Shown one piece after another: positions 54,317 to 64,000 of a stretch of 64,000 nt of DNA. The position numbers and the translations under genes are program-made. Positions within the stretch are counted from its first letter, which is position 1, and the number at the start of each line of letters is the position of its first letter. Below the pieces are notes generated by a model. That model was given only the letters and a program-made list of their open reading frames with translations. It was not told the DNA's origin and did not search any database. This stretch comes from Choricystis sp. odSpoLacu1. Taxonomy: Eukaryota > Chlorophyta > Trebouxiophyceae. Location: positions 677,051-741,050 of the forward strand of contig OY253657.1 of the NCBI GenBank assembly GCA_958009055.1. The letters are read 5' to 3'.

Positions 54317-56682
54317 ATGGCTGACGCCGCCCTGGCGGCGGCCGCCGCGATGGGGGCGCCCACCGCGCTGGAGCGCGAGCGCGGCGCGGCCGCGCTGGAG
54401 GCAGCGCTGGCGGCAGCAGGCAAGAGAGAGGGTGGTTGAAGAGGGTGTGGTTTTGCTCCCAGCAAGCGCGAGGCGAGGACTGCCCCGAGCCTCATTTTCC
54501 AACCCCCCCTCTTTTCCCCAACCCCACAGCCACCACCTCCACTCTCCCCACCCTGCTCCCCTCCCTCGACGAAGCCGCCGCCGCCGCCATGGCGCACGCC
54601 GACTGGCACGTCCGCCTGGGGGGCGCCTGCGTGGCGCGCGCCGTGCTGGCGGCGCGGCCGGCGGGCGAAGCAGGAGACCCGCTTGTCCTCCCTGCAGCCG
54701 TCGCCCTACTGTCCGATCCCGAACCCCGCGTCCGCCTGGCCGCGGGCGACGTGCTGGGCGGCCTGGCCGCTCGCGACGTGGAGGCCACGTGGGCGGTGGC
54801 GGGGCCAGCTTTGACGTCCCTCATGGGGCGCGACTGGGACCGCGACGGCGCGCCCCCCCCCCGCGACGGTGGGCCCGTCACGCCAGTGTGTGGTGATGAG
54901 ACGTCGGACCATGTCGCTGACGGTCTCGTCGGCGACGCCCTGGCCGCCGCGTACGCGCTCCCAGTCCCTGGAGTCGGAGAGTTGCGCCACGGGTCGGAAG
55001 GGTGGCGCTGCCTGGAGACCGCGTTCCGTGCGTTGTTAGCCATCATGGATGGCGCGGACGCGGGCTTTGCGCCGCACGCGACGCCCGAGCTTCGTGCGAC
55101 TGTGACCAAAGCGTTGCTCCACCCAAATCGCTATGTGCGCGAATCTGCCTACAGCGCGCTGGGCGGCCTCGCCTCCCTGGCCGCCGCCGACGGTAGTCTG
55201 ACCGACTGGGGGGATGCTGCCGCCGTCGCCCTGGCGGACGGCCTGTCCGAAAACTGGTCTCAAGTCAGGCTGTCTGCCTGTGTCGCGGCGCGCGCGCTGC
55301 TGGCGTCCGCCGCCTCGGTCAACCCCGACCTGTACGCCCGTCTGCTGACCGCCCTGCTGCCCCCCCTCGCCTTCAACCGACGGGACGCGGCGGAAGGGGT
55401 GGCCGCCTACAGCGCGGGCACGTGGGCGACCGCGGCGCGCGGGCGCGGCGCGGCCGCGGTCGCGGCCAACATCGATGCTGTGTCCCGCTACTACGTGCGC
55501 TGCGCCCGCACCAACAACCACACCGTGAGGGAGGCTGCGGCTGTCTGCCTGGGAGAGCTGGCCGCTAAAGTGGATGCAGGGGCGGTGGCGCGCGTCGCGG
55601 CGTCCGCGGTGGTCACGCTGCGCGCTCTGGCACGAGACGACGCGTGGCCCGTGCGCGACGCAGCCGCCACCGCGCTGGCCGAGTTCGCGGTGGCTCATCC
55701 AGAGGTCCTGGCCCCCACCCTGGACGTCGTCCTGGCCCTGTGGTCGGACGCGCTGGACGACAACGTGCCGTCGGTGCGTGATGGTGCCGCGGCCGCGCTG
55801 GGACGCGCGGCCACGGCGCCGCCTCCCGTCGGTCCCGCCGTGGCAGACGCACTGGAAACATTGGTGCGCACCCGCCTGCCCCGCGTGGCAGACCAGCCAG
55901 AAGGAGGAGGCCTGCCCGCGCCGCGCGGCGGCGCGCCCACCCAGGCGCCGACCACCGCGCCGCGCGCCGACACCGCCGCCCTCGACACCACCGACGCCTC
56001 CCATGACGCCATGTTTCGCCCGGGAGGCCTGCTGCGCCCCAAGCGGGATGCGGGCGGCATCGACTACTCGTGCGGCTGCATGGACTATGGGTATCGCCGC
56101 GCTAAGGAAGCGTGGGAGGCGGCCGACGGGGGCGTGCGCGCGCTGCGCGAGCTGGCGTCCGTCCGTCCAGCCGCCGCGGTCGACTGCCTGCCATTGTTCG
56201 TCGACGCCGTCACTCGCCACCACTACGCGGCCGCGCCGTCCCTGCGCACGACGGCGTGGGACGCGCTGCCGTCGATCGCCGATGGCGTCACCACGCGTGC
56301 GTTCAAGCGCGCCTGCCTCGACTCCCTGCTGGACCCTCTGTTTGCCTGCCTGGCGGGAGACCACGCGCTCTGCCGCACCGCCGCGGGGCGGGCGGTGGGC
56401 GCCCTGCGCGACAGGATCGGGCCGCGCGTGTTTGCGGGGAGGCTGGACGACGCGCAGAGGCGCCTGCTGGAGTCATCGCCCGACGTGCCCCTCCCCGCCG
56501 GCGTGTTTGTGGCGGGAGGAGGAGCTGCTGCTGCCATGCCTGGCGACGGGCGGGCGCCGTGGGCGGCGACACTGCCGGCAGCGACGGGGCCGGCCCTCGG
56601 CGCGGCGGGGCGGCCGGAAGCATACGCGCCGGGCGGGTTCCCGCTGCGCGTGCCGGCGCCGCCGCCGAGGCCGCAGGAGTGA
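54317..56682 (+). CDS. HEAT-repeat protein of unknown function
   Basis: Exon 1 is 54317-54419 and exon 2 is 54530-56682, giving 751 residues. The intron appears to be GC-AG (AG|GCAAGA), the only phase that links the two parts. About a dozen HEAT-like helical pairs are visible, such as DWHVRLGGACVARAVLAA, PRVRLAAGDVLGGLAA and DNVPSVRDGAAAALGRAA, with the usual Asp/Arg and Val/Arg positions. A less regular region around 570-600 contains GGIDYSCGCMDYGYRRAKE, and more helices follow. The protein should act as a scaffold. I recognise no specific family, although importin-like or proteasome-adaptor relatives are conceivable. Confidence 0.75.
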
Positions 56683-57033
56683 GTGAGTCATGTGCCATCG
56701 TGTTTTCTTGGTTTGGGTTTCTGTTTGCTTGTGTGGTGTGTGCAAAGTGTCTTCGGAAGAGAGCGACGCGTCGTCCGTCCGACGCGTTCGTTTTTCACTT
56801 CTCGTTTCGTTTTTGAGTCGGGCCGCGCCCCTCCCCTCCTCCTCTCGCGTGCGCGCCATCCCCGACACGCGAACAGTGCCCTCCGTCTCTGCCCCCGGGA
56901 CGCGAGCGCGCGGCCAGTGGACGGAGAGACAGCGGGCGACGCAGCCCTCTTTTGGGTCGGCATTGACGCCTGGGCTGCTACGCGTCTCGCCTCGCTCTCG
57001 GCCACACGCCATCCCCCCCCCGCACACACCACC
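56683..57033. other. Intergenic, HEAT gene to CUL4
   Basis: 351 bp: T-rich 3' flank to about 56820, then the CUL4 5' flank. No gene seen. Confidence 0.6.
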
Positions 57034-59958
57034 ATGTCCGCCCCGCGCGGCGGCCCCCTGACGGGGACGCGCGGCCCGCCCGCCGCGCCGCCCGCGCGCA
57101 AGCTGACAATCAAGCCCCTCAAAGGTGAGAGACGGAAGAGACGCGGGTGCGCGTCAGGTGGAGACGTGGTCAGTGTGTGTGTGGAGCTCTGTGCAGGGTG
57201 TGGGGCGGCGACCGAGGCGCGGGCCGAGGGCGCGGAGCCGCAAAACAATGACCCGATCGACCCCCTCAACCTCAGCCGCGCCGACGCTGCCCGAAGACTT
57301 TGAGGCCGCCACCTGGGCCCGCCTGGCGGCTGCCGTGGATGCCGTCTTCACCAAGAAGCCGGCGGCGGCTTCGTTCGAAGACTTGTACCGGGTGAGTGGT
57401 GGTGGGAGAGGGGGGGAGCGAGGCCGCATGGGGGATTGGATGCGCGCAACCCCGCCTCGCGCACGGTGTCGGTTCTACCAGCAGCACCAGCCTCGTGTGT
57501 GTGTGTGTGCGTGGCGGTCTGAGCGGTGGCCGAGGCAACAACGCACCCGAGGTGTGGCTGCGCCGCGTGGCTGCCTGTCCCGACGTTTGTGCCGACCCTC
57601 CACCCCCCCCACCTTCCACACAGGACGTCGACGCCATGTGCCTGCACGGCATGACCGACCGCCTGTACGACAGCCTGTGGTCCGCCTGGGACGCCCACCT
57701 GGGTGCCCGCCTGACGGCGCTGGCGGAACGTGCTGCCCCCGACGCGGACGCCTTTCTGCCTCAGTTTGACGCCGCCTGGACCGACCAAGTGGCCGCCTCC
57801 CGCACCCTGCGCCAAGTGTTTGCCCCGTTGGATGCTGCCATGGCGGCCGCCGCTGCCGCCGCCCCCCGCGGCGGTCCCGGCGGCCCCGGCGGTGCGGCCG
57901 CGCGCACCCCGCTGCACGACCTCGGCATCGCCCTGTTTGTGCGCCACCTGGCGTCCCACCCGTCCCTCGAGACGCGCGCGGGGGAAGGCCTGCTGGCCGC
58001 CGTCGCGGCCGAGCGCGCGGGCGGCGTGACCGACCGTGGCCTGGCTGCCAGCGCGGCGCGCGGGCTGGTCGCCCTCGGCCTCTACGCCCGCGCCTTTGAA
58101 GCCCCCTTCCTGGCCGCCACCGACGCCTTCTACGCCGAGGAAGGCGGCCGCCTCATAGGCGACCTGGCCCCCGCCGACTACCTGCTGCACGCGGAGCGCC
58201 GCCTCGCGGAGGAGGGCGACCGCTGCGCCGCGCTGCTCGACGCGCCGCGCACGCGCCGCCCCCTGGTCGCCACCGTGGACGCCCGCCTGCTGGCATCCCA
58301 CATTCCGTCCTTGCTGGACCGGGGGCTAGGCCCCCTGTTTGACGGGGGGCGGGTGCCCGACTTGGGGCGCCTGCACGCCGCGTGCGCGCGCGTCGGCGCG
58401 CTCGACGCGCTGCGCGCCGCGTTCAAGGCGCACGTGCGGGCGCGGGGGGGGGCGTTGGTGGCGGCCGCGTGCGGGGCGCCGACGGATGGGGCGCTGGAGG
58501 ACGCGCCAGCTGCTGCGCCCGCGACAGCGACTGCCGACGCGGCCGCTGCCGACCGCGCCGCGCGCGACATGGTCCCCTCCCTCCTCGCCCTCAAAGCCGA
58601 CGCCGACGCCACCGTCGACACCGCGTTTGGCGGGGGGCGACCCTTTTCCCTGGCGGTCAAGGAAGCGTTTGAATCGGTGCTGAATCGGCACGGCGCGCGG
58701 CCGGCAGAGCTGCTCGCCAAGCACGTCGACGCGGAGCTGCGCGGGGGGGCGGGCACGGGGGCCGCGTCGGCGCCTCCGCCGGCTGTTGGCGCTGATGGTG
58801 GGGGTGGCGCCGCCACCACCACGACCCCTGCCCCGCCCCCCACCCGGGGCCGCGCCTCGGGGGACGAACTGGACGCGCGGCTGGATGCCGCGCTCGCCCT
58901 CTTCCGCTACGTCGACGGCAAGGACGTTTTCGAGGCCTTCTACAAGAAGGACCTGGCCAAGCGGCTGCTGCTGGGGCGGTCCACGTCGCTGGACGCGGAG
59001 AAGCGGGTGCTGGGCAAGCTGAAGGTGAGTGGGTTGGTGGGGTGGGGAGGAAAAGAGGAGGAAGAAAATAACGATCGTTCACCCGCTCACCCACACACAC
59101 ACTCCCCAGGTCGAGTGCGGCCCCGCCTTCACCGCCAAACTCGAAGGCATGTTCGTCGACATGGACGTCTCCCGCGACGTCATGGCGGGCTTTCGGTCCA
59201 CCGCGGGCGCCGCGCTGCCGCCCGCGCTCGACGTGTCGGTCTCTGTGCTGACCGCCGGCTACTGGCCCACCTACGACGCGGGGGGTGACGTCACCCTGCC
59301 CCCCGACCTCGCCATCGCAGCCTCCGCCTTTGAGTCCCACTACCTGGGCCGCCACGGGGGGCGCCGCCTCGCCTGGCGCCACGCGCTGTCGACCGCCGTC
59401 GTGCGCGCGCGCTTTGACCGCGGCGCCAAAGACCTGGTCGTCTCCCTGGCCCAAGCCGCCGTCCTGCTGTTGTTCAATGAGGCTCCCGATGGTTCGTCCC
59501 TGTCCGTGGCCGACATCGCGGCCGGGGCGGGGCTGGCGGCGGGCGACGCGCGGCGCGTGCTGGCGTCCCTCTCCGCTGGTCGCGCCAAAATCCTGCTCAA
59601 ATCGCCCCCCGGCAAAGAGGTGGGGCCTGACGATGCCTTCAACGTCAACACGTCCTTCACCTCCCCCATGTTCCGGGTGCGCGTCAACGGGCCCCAGATG
59701 CGGGACACCCCCGCCGACGCGGCTCGCACGACGGCCGCAGTCGCGCAGGACCGCGCGCACGCGGTCGACGCCGCGATTGTGCGCATCATGAAGACGCGCA
59801 AAGCGCTGGCTCACCGGCTGCTGGCGTCCGAGCTGGCGGCTCAACTCCGGTTCCCGGTGAGAGCGGCCGACCTGAAGAAGCGGGTCGAGTCGCTGATCGA
59901 CCGCGAGTTTTTGGCGCGCGACGTGGACGATCCGTCCGTGTACACGTATTTGGCGTGA
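57034..59958 (+). CDS. CUL4: Cullin-4, scaffold of CRL4 ubiquitin ligases
   Basis: Exons are 57034-57124, 57276-57391, 57624-59024 and 59110-59958, in phase, giving 818 residues. The N-terminus KLTIKPLKAAPTLPEDFEAA and DVDAMCLHGMTDRLYDSLW matches CUL4, the part that binds DDB1. The cullin homology domain includes YKKDLAKRLLLGRSTSLDAE and ECGPAFTAKLEGMFVDMDVS. The neddylation site is Lys764 in IVRIMKTRK, within the winged-helix end LKKRVESLIDREFLARD to YTYLA. It builds ubiquitin ligases with DDB1, DCAF receptors and RBX1, controlling replication licensing, repair and light signalling. An Ala/Gly-rich insert (about 535-590) is peculiar to this copy. Confidence 0.96.
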
Positions 59959-60266
59959 GGAGAGGGAGGAAGGGACACACACACACAAGCGTAAGCGCAC
60001 ACTGTGCACACACACACCGACAAACGAACCAATCCACTGTGGGGAGGGTGGGTGAGAGGGTGTGATGGTGTGGGGCGGCACACACAACAAAAACAAGGGG
60101 GGGGCCAACACTGAAACCCTCCGCCTTTTCTTTCTTTCCATGTTTTCTGCTGCTGCTGAGTGTAAGAGAGGCGCTGCCCACTGCCCACCGTGTTTTTTTT
60201 TGCCGGCCGCTGGTGGTGGGGAGGGAAAAGAAAACAGAAGCACTCCTCGACCGACGAAAAAAGCCA
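59959..60266. other. Intergenic, CUL4 to PLAC8 gene
   Basis: 308 bp with CA repeats (59974-59988, 60007-60018) and a T-run at 60192-60201. No gene seen. Confidence 0.6.
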
Positions 60267-60941
60267 ATGTCGGGTCTCTCCCTCCTCCTTCCCGCTGGGG
60301 AGGAGGACACCGTCCCCGACACCGCCACCACCCCCCGCCACATGTGGGCGTCCCACGTGTGTGCCCCCTGCCTCGACTGCTCCCTGACGGGGTGGGGCGC
60401 CGGCTGCCTCGCCACCGCTGTGCCGTGCGCGTCCCCCTGCCTCTTCGCCACCACCCGGCGCCGCCTGCTGGGTGGGCCACCACACCTGGTGGTCGCTCAT
60501 GCTGTCATGTACATGGCGTTGTTGTGGTTTCCCCCCCTCCTGGCACTCGCCCTGGCCTGGCGACGCGATGTCGCCTGCCTCCCGATCGACCTGGACGCAC
60601 GCGGCGTCACCGACGCCCAGCGCGCCGCGTGCGCGGCAGCAGAGCGTGCGTCGGCGGTCGGGTGGGTGGGGGCGGGAGTCGCGTTCGTGGTGTTTGCGGG
60701 GGTGGCGGCCGCGGGGCGGCGCGCCGTGCGCGCGCGGCACGGTGTGGTCGGCACGCCAGCCGGGGACCTCACCGCGTGGCTGTTCTGTCCCTGCCTGGCG
60801 TTAGCACAAGAAGCCCGCACCGCGGAGGAGGCGGGGTGTGAGGCGGGCGTGTGGGGGGAGCGGCGGCGAGCGGCGGGCGGAGGCGTGGCGCGGTCGCCGA
60901 CGCGTTTGTCTCCGGGCGCTGTCTTTGCGTTTGAACGGTGA
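60267..60941 (+). CDS. PLAC8-family cysteine-rich membrane protein
   Basis: Intronless, 224 residues from the first ATG. After a short leader, a Cys-rich segment CAPCLDCSLTGWGAGCLA is followed by CASPCLFATTRRRLLGG. Two hydrophobic segments come next (VVAHAVMYMALLWFPPLLAL and VGWVGAGVAFVVFAGVAAAG). The terminal part has TAWLFCPCLALAQEART, which matches the CPCxxxxQExR motif of PLAC8 proteins. PLAC8 members in plants and algae act in organ size control or metal handling (for example cadmium resistance). A zinc or cadmium export or membrane role is inference. It converges on RAD1 with only 71 bp between stop codons. Confidence 0.85.
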   Translation: MSGLSLLLPAGEEDTVPDTATTPRHMWASHVCAPCLDCSLTGWGAGCLATAVPCASPCLFATTRRRLLGGPPHLVVAHAVMYMALLWFPPLLALALAWRRDVACLPIDLDARGVTDAQRAACAAAERASAVGWVGAGVAFVVFAGVAAAGRRAVRARHGVVGTPAGDLTAWLFCPCLALAQEARTAEEAGCEAGVWGERRRAAGGGVARSPTRLSPGAVFAFER

Positions 60942-60960
60942 AAAAAAAAACAGGGATTTT

Positions 60961-60973
60961 TTACAGTGTGTAA
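60961..60973. terminator. Bidirectional poly(A) signal TTACAGTGTGTAA
   Basis: TTACA is TGTAA on the minus strand (RAD1) and TGTAA at 60969-60973 serves the plus-strand PLAC8 gene. The two copies are three bases apart in the 71-bp gap between convergent stop codons. Confidence 0.6.
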
Positions 60974-61012
60974 AACCAGAGGGCCTATAAGAAGCAGTAG
61001 CAGAAATCGCTC

Positions 61013-62046
61013 TCAGTCGCTGTCGTCCGCCAGGTCGGCCTCTGGCAGCACGACGAACTGAATCACAGCTGTTGCACCTCCACCCCCTCTCTCCCCTCCA
61101 CCTCCCTCCACCGGCACCATGTGCACCACCCGCAGCACGCCAACACCATCGATGGCCAGCTTGGAGGAGACGAGGGGTGGGGGTGGGGCGCCGTCGCCCG
61201 AGCGGTGGTGGTGGCCGCCGCCCGCGCCGCGGTGCGAGGACGCCCCCCCGCACGCCGCCTTGACGTGGCGGTAGCGGTAGGCGGCCTCCACCTCCACAAA
61301 TGGCATGTCGAAGGCGGCCAGGGCGGAGGGGGGGAGGGCGACGTCGAGGGCGCCGACGGCGGAGGCGGCGGAGACGGTGGCGGACGGAGGGTCGCGCGTC
61401 AGGCGCACCCTCACCCGCCCCCCCGCAGCCGCCCAATCCACATCGTCCACCGCTTCACGCAGTAGGGCGGAGGGGGCCAGCAAGGAGGCTTCCGGGCCGG
61501 CGGGGGGGGGGGGGCGGGGGCGGCGCGCGGTGGGGCGCGGCGCCATCAACCCTCGCACACGTGCGGCCGCCGCCGCCCACCGCCTCCAGCTCCAGGCCCG
61601 CGCCAGAGGAGGAGGGGATGCGGATGGTGACGTCGGCGGGGGGGAGGGCGGCAAAGACGGCCAGGGAGTCGGCCAGGGGGGCGAGGGGGAGGGGGACCGC
61701 GCGGGGAGCAGACGGGGGCAGGTCGAACGCGGTGAACGCGCCCGCCGCCACAAACAGGGAGCAGTGCAGGGCTTTGGAGTCGTCCTCCCAGCGCAGGGTG
61801 AGGCCTTCGTCGGAGAGGGCGAGGGTGCAGAGCTGTGGGGAGTGGGGGGAGGGGACAGCGTGCGCGTCGTGAGAGAGAGAGAGACAAGAGGACCCCTCGG
61901 ACGCCCTCGTTCCACCCTCCCACACATCCATTCCCTCTCTCTCTCTATCCTACCCTCTCTCACACCTGGCCTTTCGTCGGCGCCCGCACAGCCTCCACGA
62001 GGGACGCGAGCCAGTGCGCGTCGGCGACGCACAGCACGGCCGTCAT
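61013..62046 (-). CDS. RAD1: RAD1 checkpoint clamp subunit (9-1-1 complex)
   Basis: Exon 1 is 62046-61966 (MTAVLCVADAHWLASLVEAV and seven further residues) and exon 2 starts at 61832 with LCTLALSDEGLTLRWEDDSK. The second half is the clearer match to Rad1: LLREAVDDVDW, FDMPFVEVEAAYRYRHVKAA, KLAIDGVGVLRVVHMV, and AVIQFVVLPEADLADDSD. These align with the PCNA-like fold and the acidic C-terminus of Rad1. Rad1 forms the ring-shaped 9-1-1 clamp with Rad9 and Hus1, which activates ATR signalling. One extra base in a 13-G run (61502-61514) breaks the frame between the two clamp halves. Corrected length is 299 residues. A Gly/His/Ser-rich insert (SSHRGAGGGHHHRSGDG) is unusual. Confidence 0.82.
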
Positions 62047-62322
62047 GCGTGTGGCGGCGGTGGTGACTGACAGTGGCTGGATGTGTGGCAAGTGCGTGGG
62101 ATGAGCGCACGCGCTCGGGCGTGGCGCGAGGCGCCGTCCGAGGCAGAGCCAAGCAGCGGATTGACACGCGAGAGTGAAGGCTCGATTGCGGCGCCGACCC
62201 GTTTTTCACAACTCTCTTTCTCTGGCGCCACAGCGCGCCCCCCTCCCTCGCGTCCAAAGGGGAGTGGAGGACGCTCACAGAGCAGCCACAAACACGCCCG
62301 ACGCACACACACTCTGTCTCCA
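62047..62322. promoter_or_regulatory. Divergent promoter, RAD1 and O-acetylserine sulfhydrylase
   Basis: 276-bp head-to-head interval without other recognisable features. Confidence 0.55.
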
Positions 62323-63593
62323 ATGCGGCCCACCGCGCCGCCGCCCTCGGCTCGCGCCCTGCGCCCCACACGCACCCACCGCGCCCCCCCCCCGCCCACC
62401 GCCACCCCTGGCGACACCGGCATCCTGCCCGACGCGGGCGCCCTGGTGGGGGGGACGCGCATGGTGTACCTGAACAGCGTGGCGAAAGGGGTGGGAGCGC
62501 GCGTCGCGTGCAAGCTGGAGAGCATGGAGCCGTGCCGCAGGTGTGAGAGAGAGGATTGGGGGGGGGGGGGGGGGGGGGGGGGTAGAGAGAGAGGGAGTGA
62601 GGGTGGGGAGGGGGGGGAGGGAACGGGAGCAGCGGACGACGCTGAGAAGGCCACCGCCACCCGACCCTCCCACCCACACCCACCCCACTCCCCCACAGCG
62701 TCAAAGACCGCATCGCCTTCGCCATGATCAACGCCGCGGAAGCCACCTCCTCCATCTCCCCCGGGCGGACCACGCTGGTGGAGCCGACGAGCGGCAACAC
62801 GGGGGTCGGGCTCGCGTACGCGGCGGCCGTGCGCGGCTACCGCCTCACCCTGGTCATGCCGGACACCATGTCCGTCGAGCGCCGCGTCCTGTTCCGCGCG
62901 TTTGGGGCGCGCGTCGTGCTGACGGATGGGAGGCAGGGCATGCGGGCGGCGGTCACGCGCGCGAGGGAGATCGCGGACGACACGCCGGGCGGGTTTGTCC
63001 TGCAACAGTTTGACAACCCTGCCAACCCGCGCGTCCACTACGACACGACGGGTCCCGAACTGTGGACCGACACGGGGGGCACCATTGCCGCGCCCGTCGC
63101 GGGGGTGGGGACGGGGGGGACCATCACGGGGGCGGGTCGCTACCTGCGCGAACACAACCCCTCGATCGCGCTGGTCGGCGTTGAACCCGCCGAGTGTGCC
63201 GTCCTGTCGGGCGGCCCCCCCGGCTACCACCAGATCCAGGGCATTGGGGCCGGCTTTGTGCCCCGCGTCCTGGACACGGGGCTGCTGAGTGAGGTGCTGG
63301 CCGTGTCGTCGCGCGATTCAATCGTGATGGCGCGCCGCCTCGCGTCCGAGGAGGGGCTCATGGTCGGCATCTCGTCGGGCGCCGCCGTCGTGGCCGCCCT
63401 GGACATTGCGTCCAGGCCAGAATTCGAAGACAAACTGGTCGTCGCAGTCGTGCCATCCTTTGGAGAGCGCTATCTTTCCACAGTCCTGTTCAAAGACGCG
63501 TGGCGGGAGGCGGCGGACGCGGACGCGCGCGCGCCGTGGCGGCCGCCCACCATTGGGGCGGTGCAGGGGGCGGCGCGGGAGGGGAGGCTGTAA
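62323..63593 (+). CDS. OASTL: O-acetylserine (thiol)-lyase / cysteine synthase
   Basis: Exons are 62323-62540 and 62699-63593; the join [10 protein letters not shown] is in phase, giving 370 residues. The PLP lysine is Lys75 in SVKDR, the substrate loop is SGNTGVG, the phosphate loop is GTGGTITG, and ISSGAA completes the PLP ring contact. An N-terminal Arg/Pro/Thr-rich stretch of about 30 residues may target the plastid or mitochondrion. The enzyme makes cysteine from O-acetylserine and sulfide. Cystathionine beta-synthase would normally be longer. The intron contains a 25-G tract. TGTAA overlaps the stop codon (CTGTAA), perhaps doubling as a poly(A) signal. Confidence 0.93.
62558..62582. repeat. 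25-base G homopolymer in the OASTL intron
   Basis: The longest mononucleotide run in the window. Related runs lie at 22395-22414 (20 G), 14083-14101 (19 C) and 63871-63889 (19 C). Confidence 0.9.
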
Positions 63594-64000
63594 AGGCAAA
63601 GCAATGATGGGAGTAAGATTTTGATGGCGTTGGTGGGAGGGTGGGGTCGACGGAAAAAAGAGGAAGAAACACCGACGTCGGGCCGACTCTGAAACACACA
63701 AACAAAGAAAAAAGAGTCCCTCTCCTCCACGACGCGTGGATGCCGCCCACCCTGCAGTCTGGCTGATTTGCTGGCGTTCTACAGCTGTGCCTGACTCGGG
63801 GAGCGAGGGGGCGTGAACACCAAAACCACGTCGCATTTACGAGCGACGGCGCCGTCGCCTCTGCGTCTTGCCCCCCCCCCCCCCCCCCCTGGCGCCCCAA
63901 TGGTGTCGCCGCCATCGCCCAGGCGTGGGTCACGGTGCGTGTGGTGTTGGTTGGACAGGGAGCAAACGGCGACCGTCCGAAAACCACTCTGCCTCACCAC
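63594..64000. other. Window end, no supported gene
   Basis: 3' flank of the OASTL gene, with a 19-C tract at 63871-63889. The last bases would read GTGGTGAGG on the minus strand, a possible splice donor of a gene outside the window, but no exon can be supported. Confidence 0.4.

Noticed and set aside
58657..60483. Minus-strand frame of about 600 codons over CUL4 and its 3' flank
   Set aside because: A shadow of CUL4 with no domain; CUL4 is unambiguous.
63490..64000. Possible partial minus-strand gene at the window end
   Set aside because: Frames are interrupted by a 19-C tract and no domain or consistent exon is visible.

Overview
This window is nuclear DNA from a GC-rich unicellular green alga (Viridiplantae, most likely a chlorophyte or related picoalga). 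The evidence is three green-lineage photosystem I antenna genes, nuclear genes with plastid transit peptides (ClpP, ferredoxin, 2-Cys peroxiredoxin, CP12), short GT-AG introns with a near-invariant GTGAG donor, and the chlorophyte poly(A) signal TGTAA behind several genes. I cannot name the species.

Thirty-one protein genes are packed at about one per 2 kb, mostly as divergent pairs sharing 115-900 bp and convergent pairs separated by as little as 71 bp. Coding spans below run from start codon to stop codon; exons were placed by reading splice sites and checking that phases join.

Layout. 1-11.5 kb: 3' end of an AlkB-type alkane hydroxylase, a plastid SRPBCC/START protein, three LHCA genes, a haem-oxygenase-like putative diiron protein and a short-chain dehydrogenase. 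11.7-22.1 kb: UBE2S, plastid ClpP, an LRR/alpha-beta hydrolase fusion, eIF3a and a bacterial-type PLP decarboxylase. 22.5-36.4 kb: an ABCG transporter, MCM3, an O-fucosyltransferase-like protein and a very long protein with a CDCA7-type zinc finger. 36.7-46.5 kb: 2-Cys peroxiredoxin, ferredoxin, a small secreted protein, a ceramide synthase-like protein, CP12, a HAD phosphatase, a family-16 methyltransferase and a small unknown gene. 46.6-63.6 kb: VIP1/PPIP5K, RPA1 with a zinc knuckle, a HEAT-repeat protein, CUL4, a PLAC8 protein, RAD1 and an O-acetylserine sulfhydrylase.

Two functional themes recur: photosynthesis and redox (LHCAs, ferredoxin, peroxiredoxin, CP12, ClpP), and replication or genome maintenance (MCM3, RPA1, RAD1, CUL4, UBE2S, the CDCA7-type protein). 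Six genes need frameshifts to read through, every one in a C/G-rich tract (homopolymers, CG dinucleotide runs and, in one gene, only short C/G runs). In four of them the deviation is exactly one extra base. Assembly or sequencing indels are the simplest explanation, though real polymorphism is not excluded. No tRNA, rRNA, CRISPR array or transposable element was recognised.
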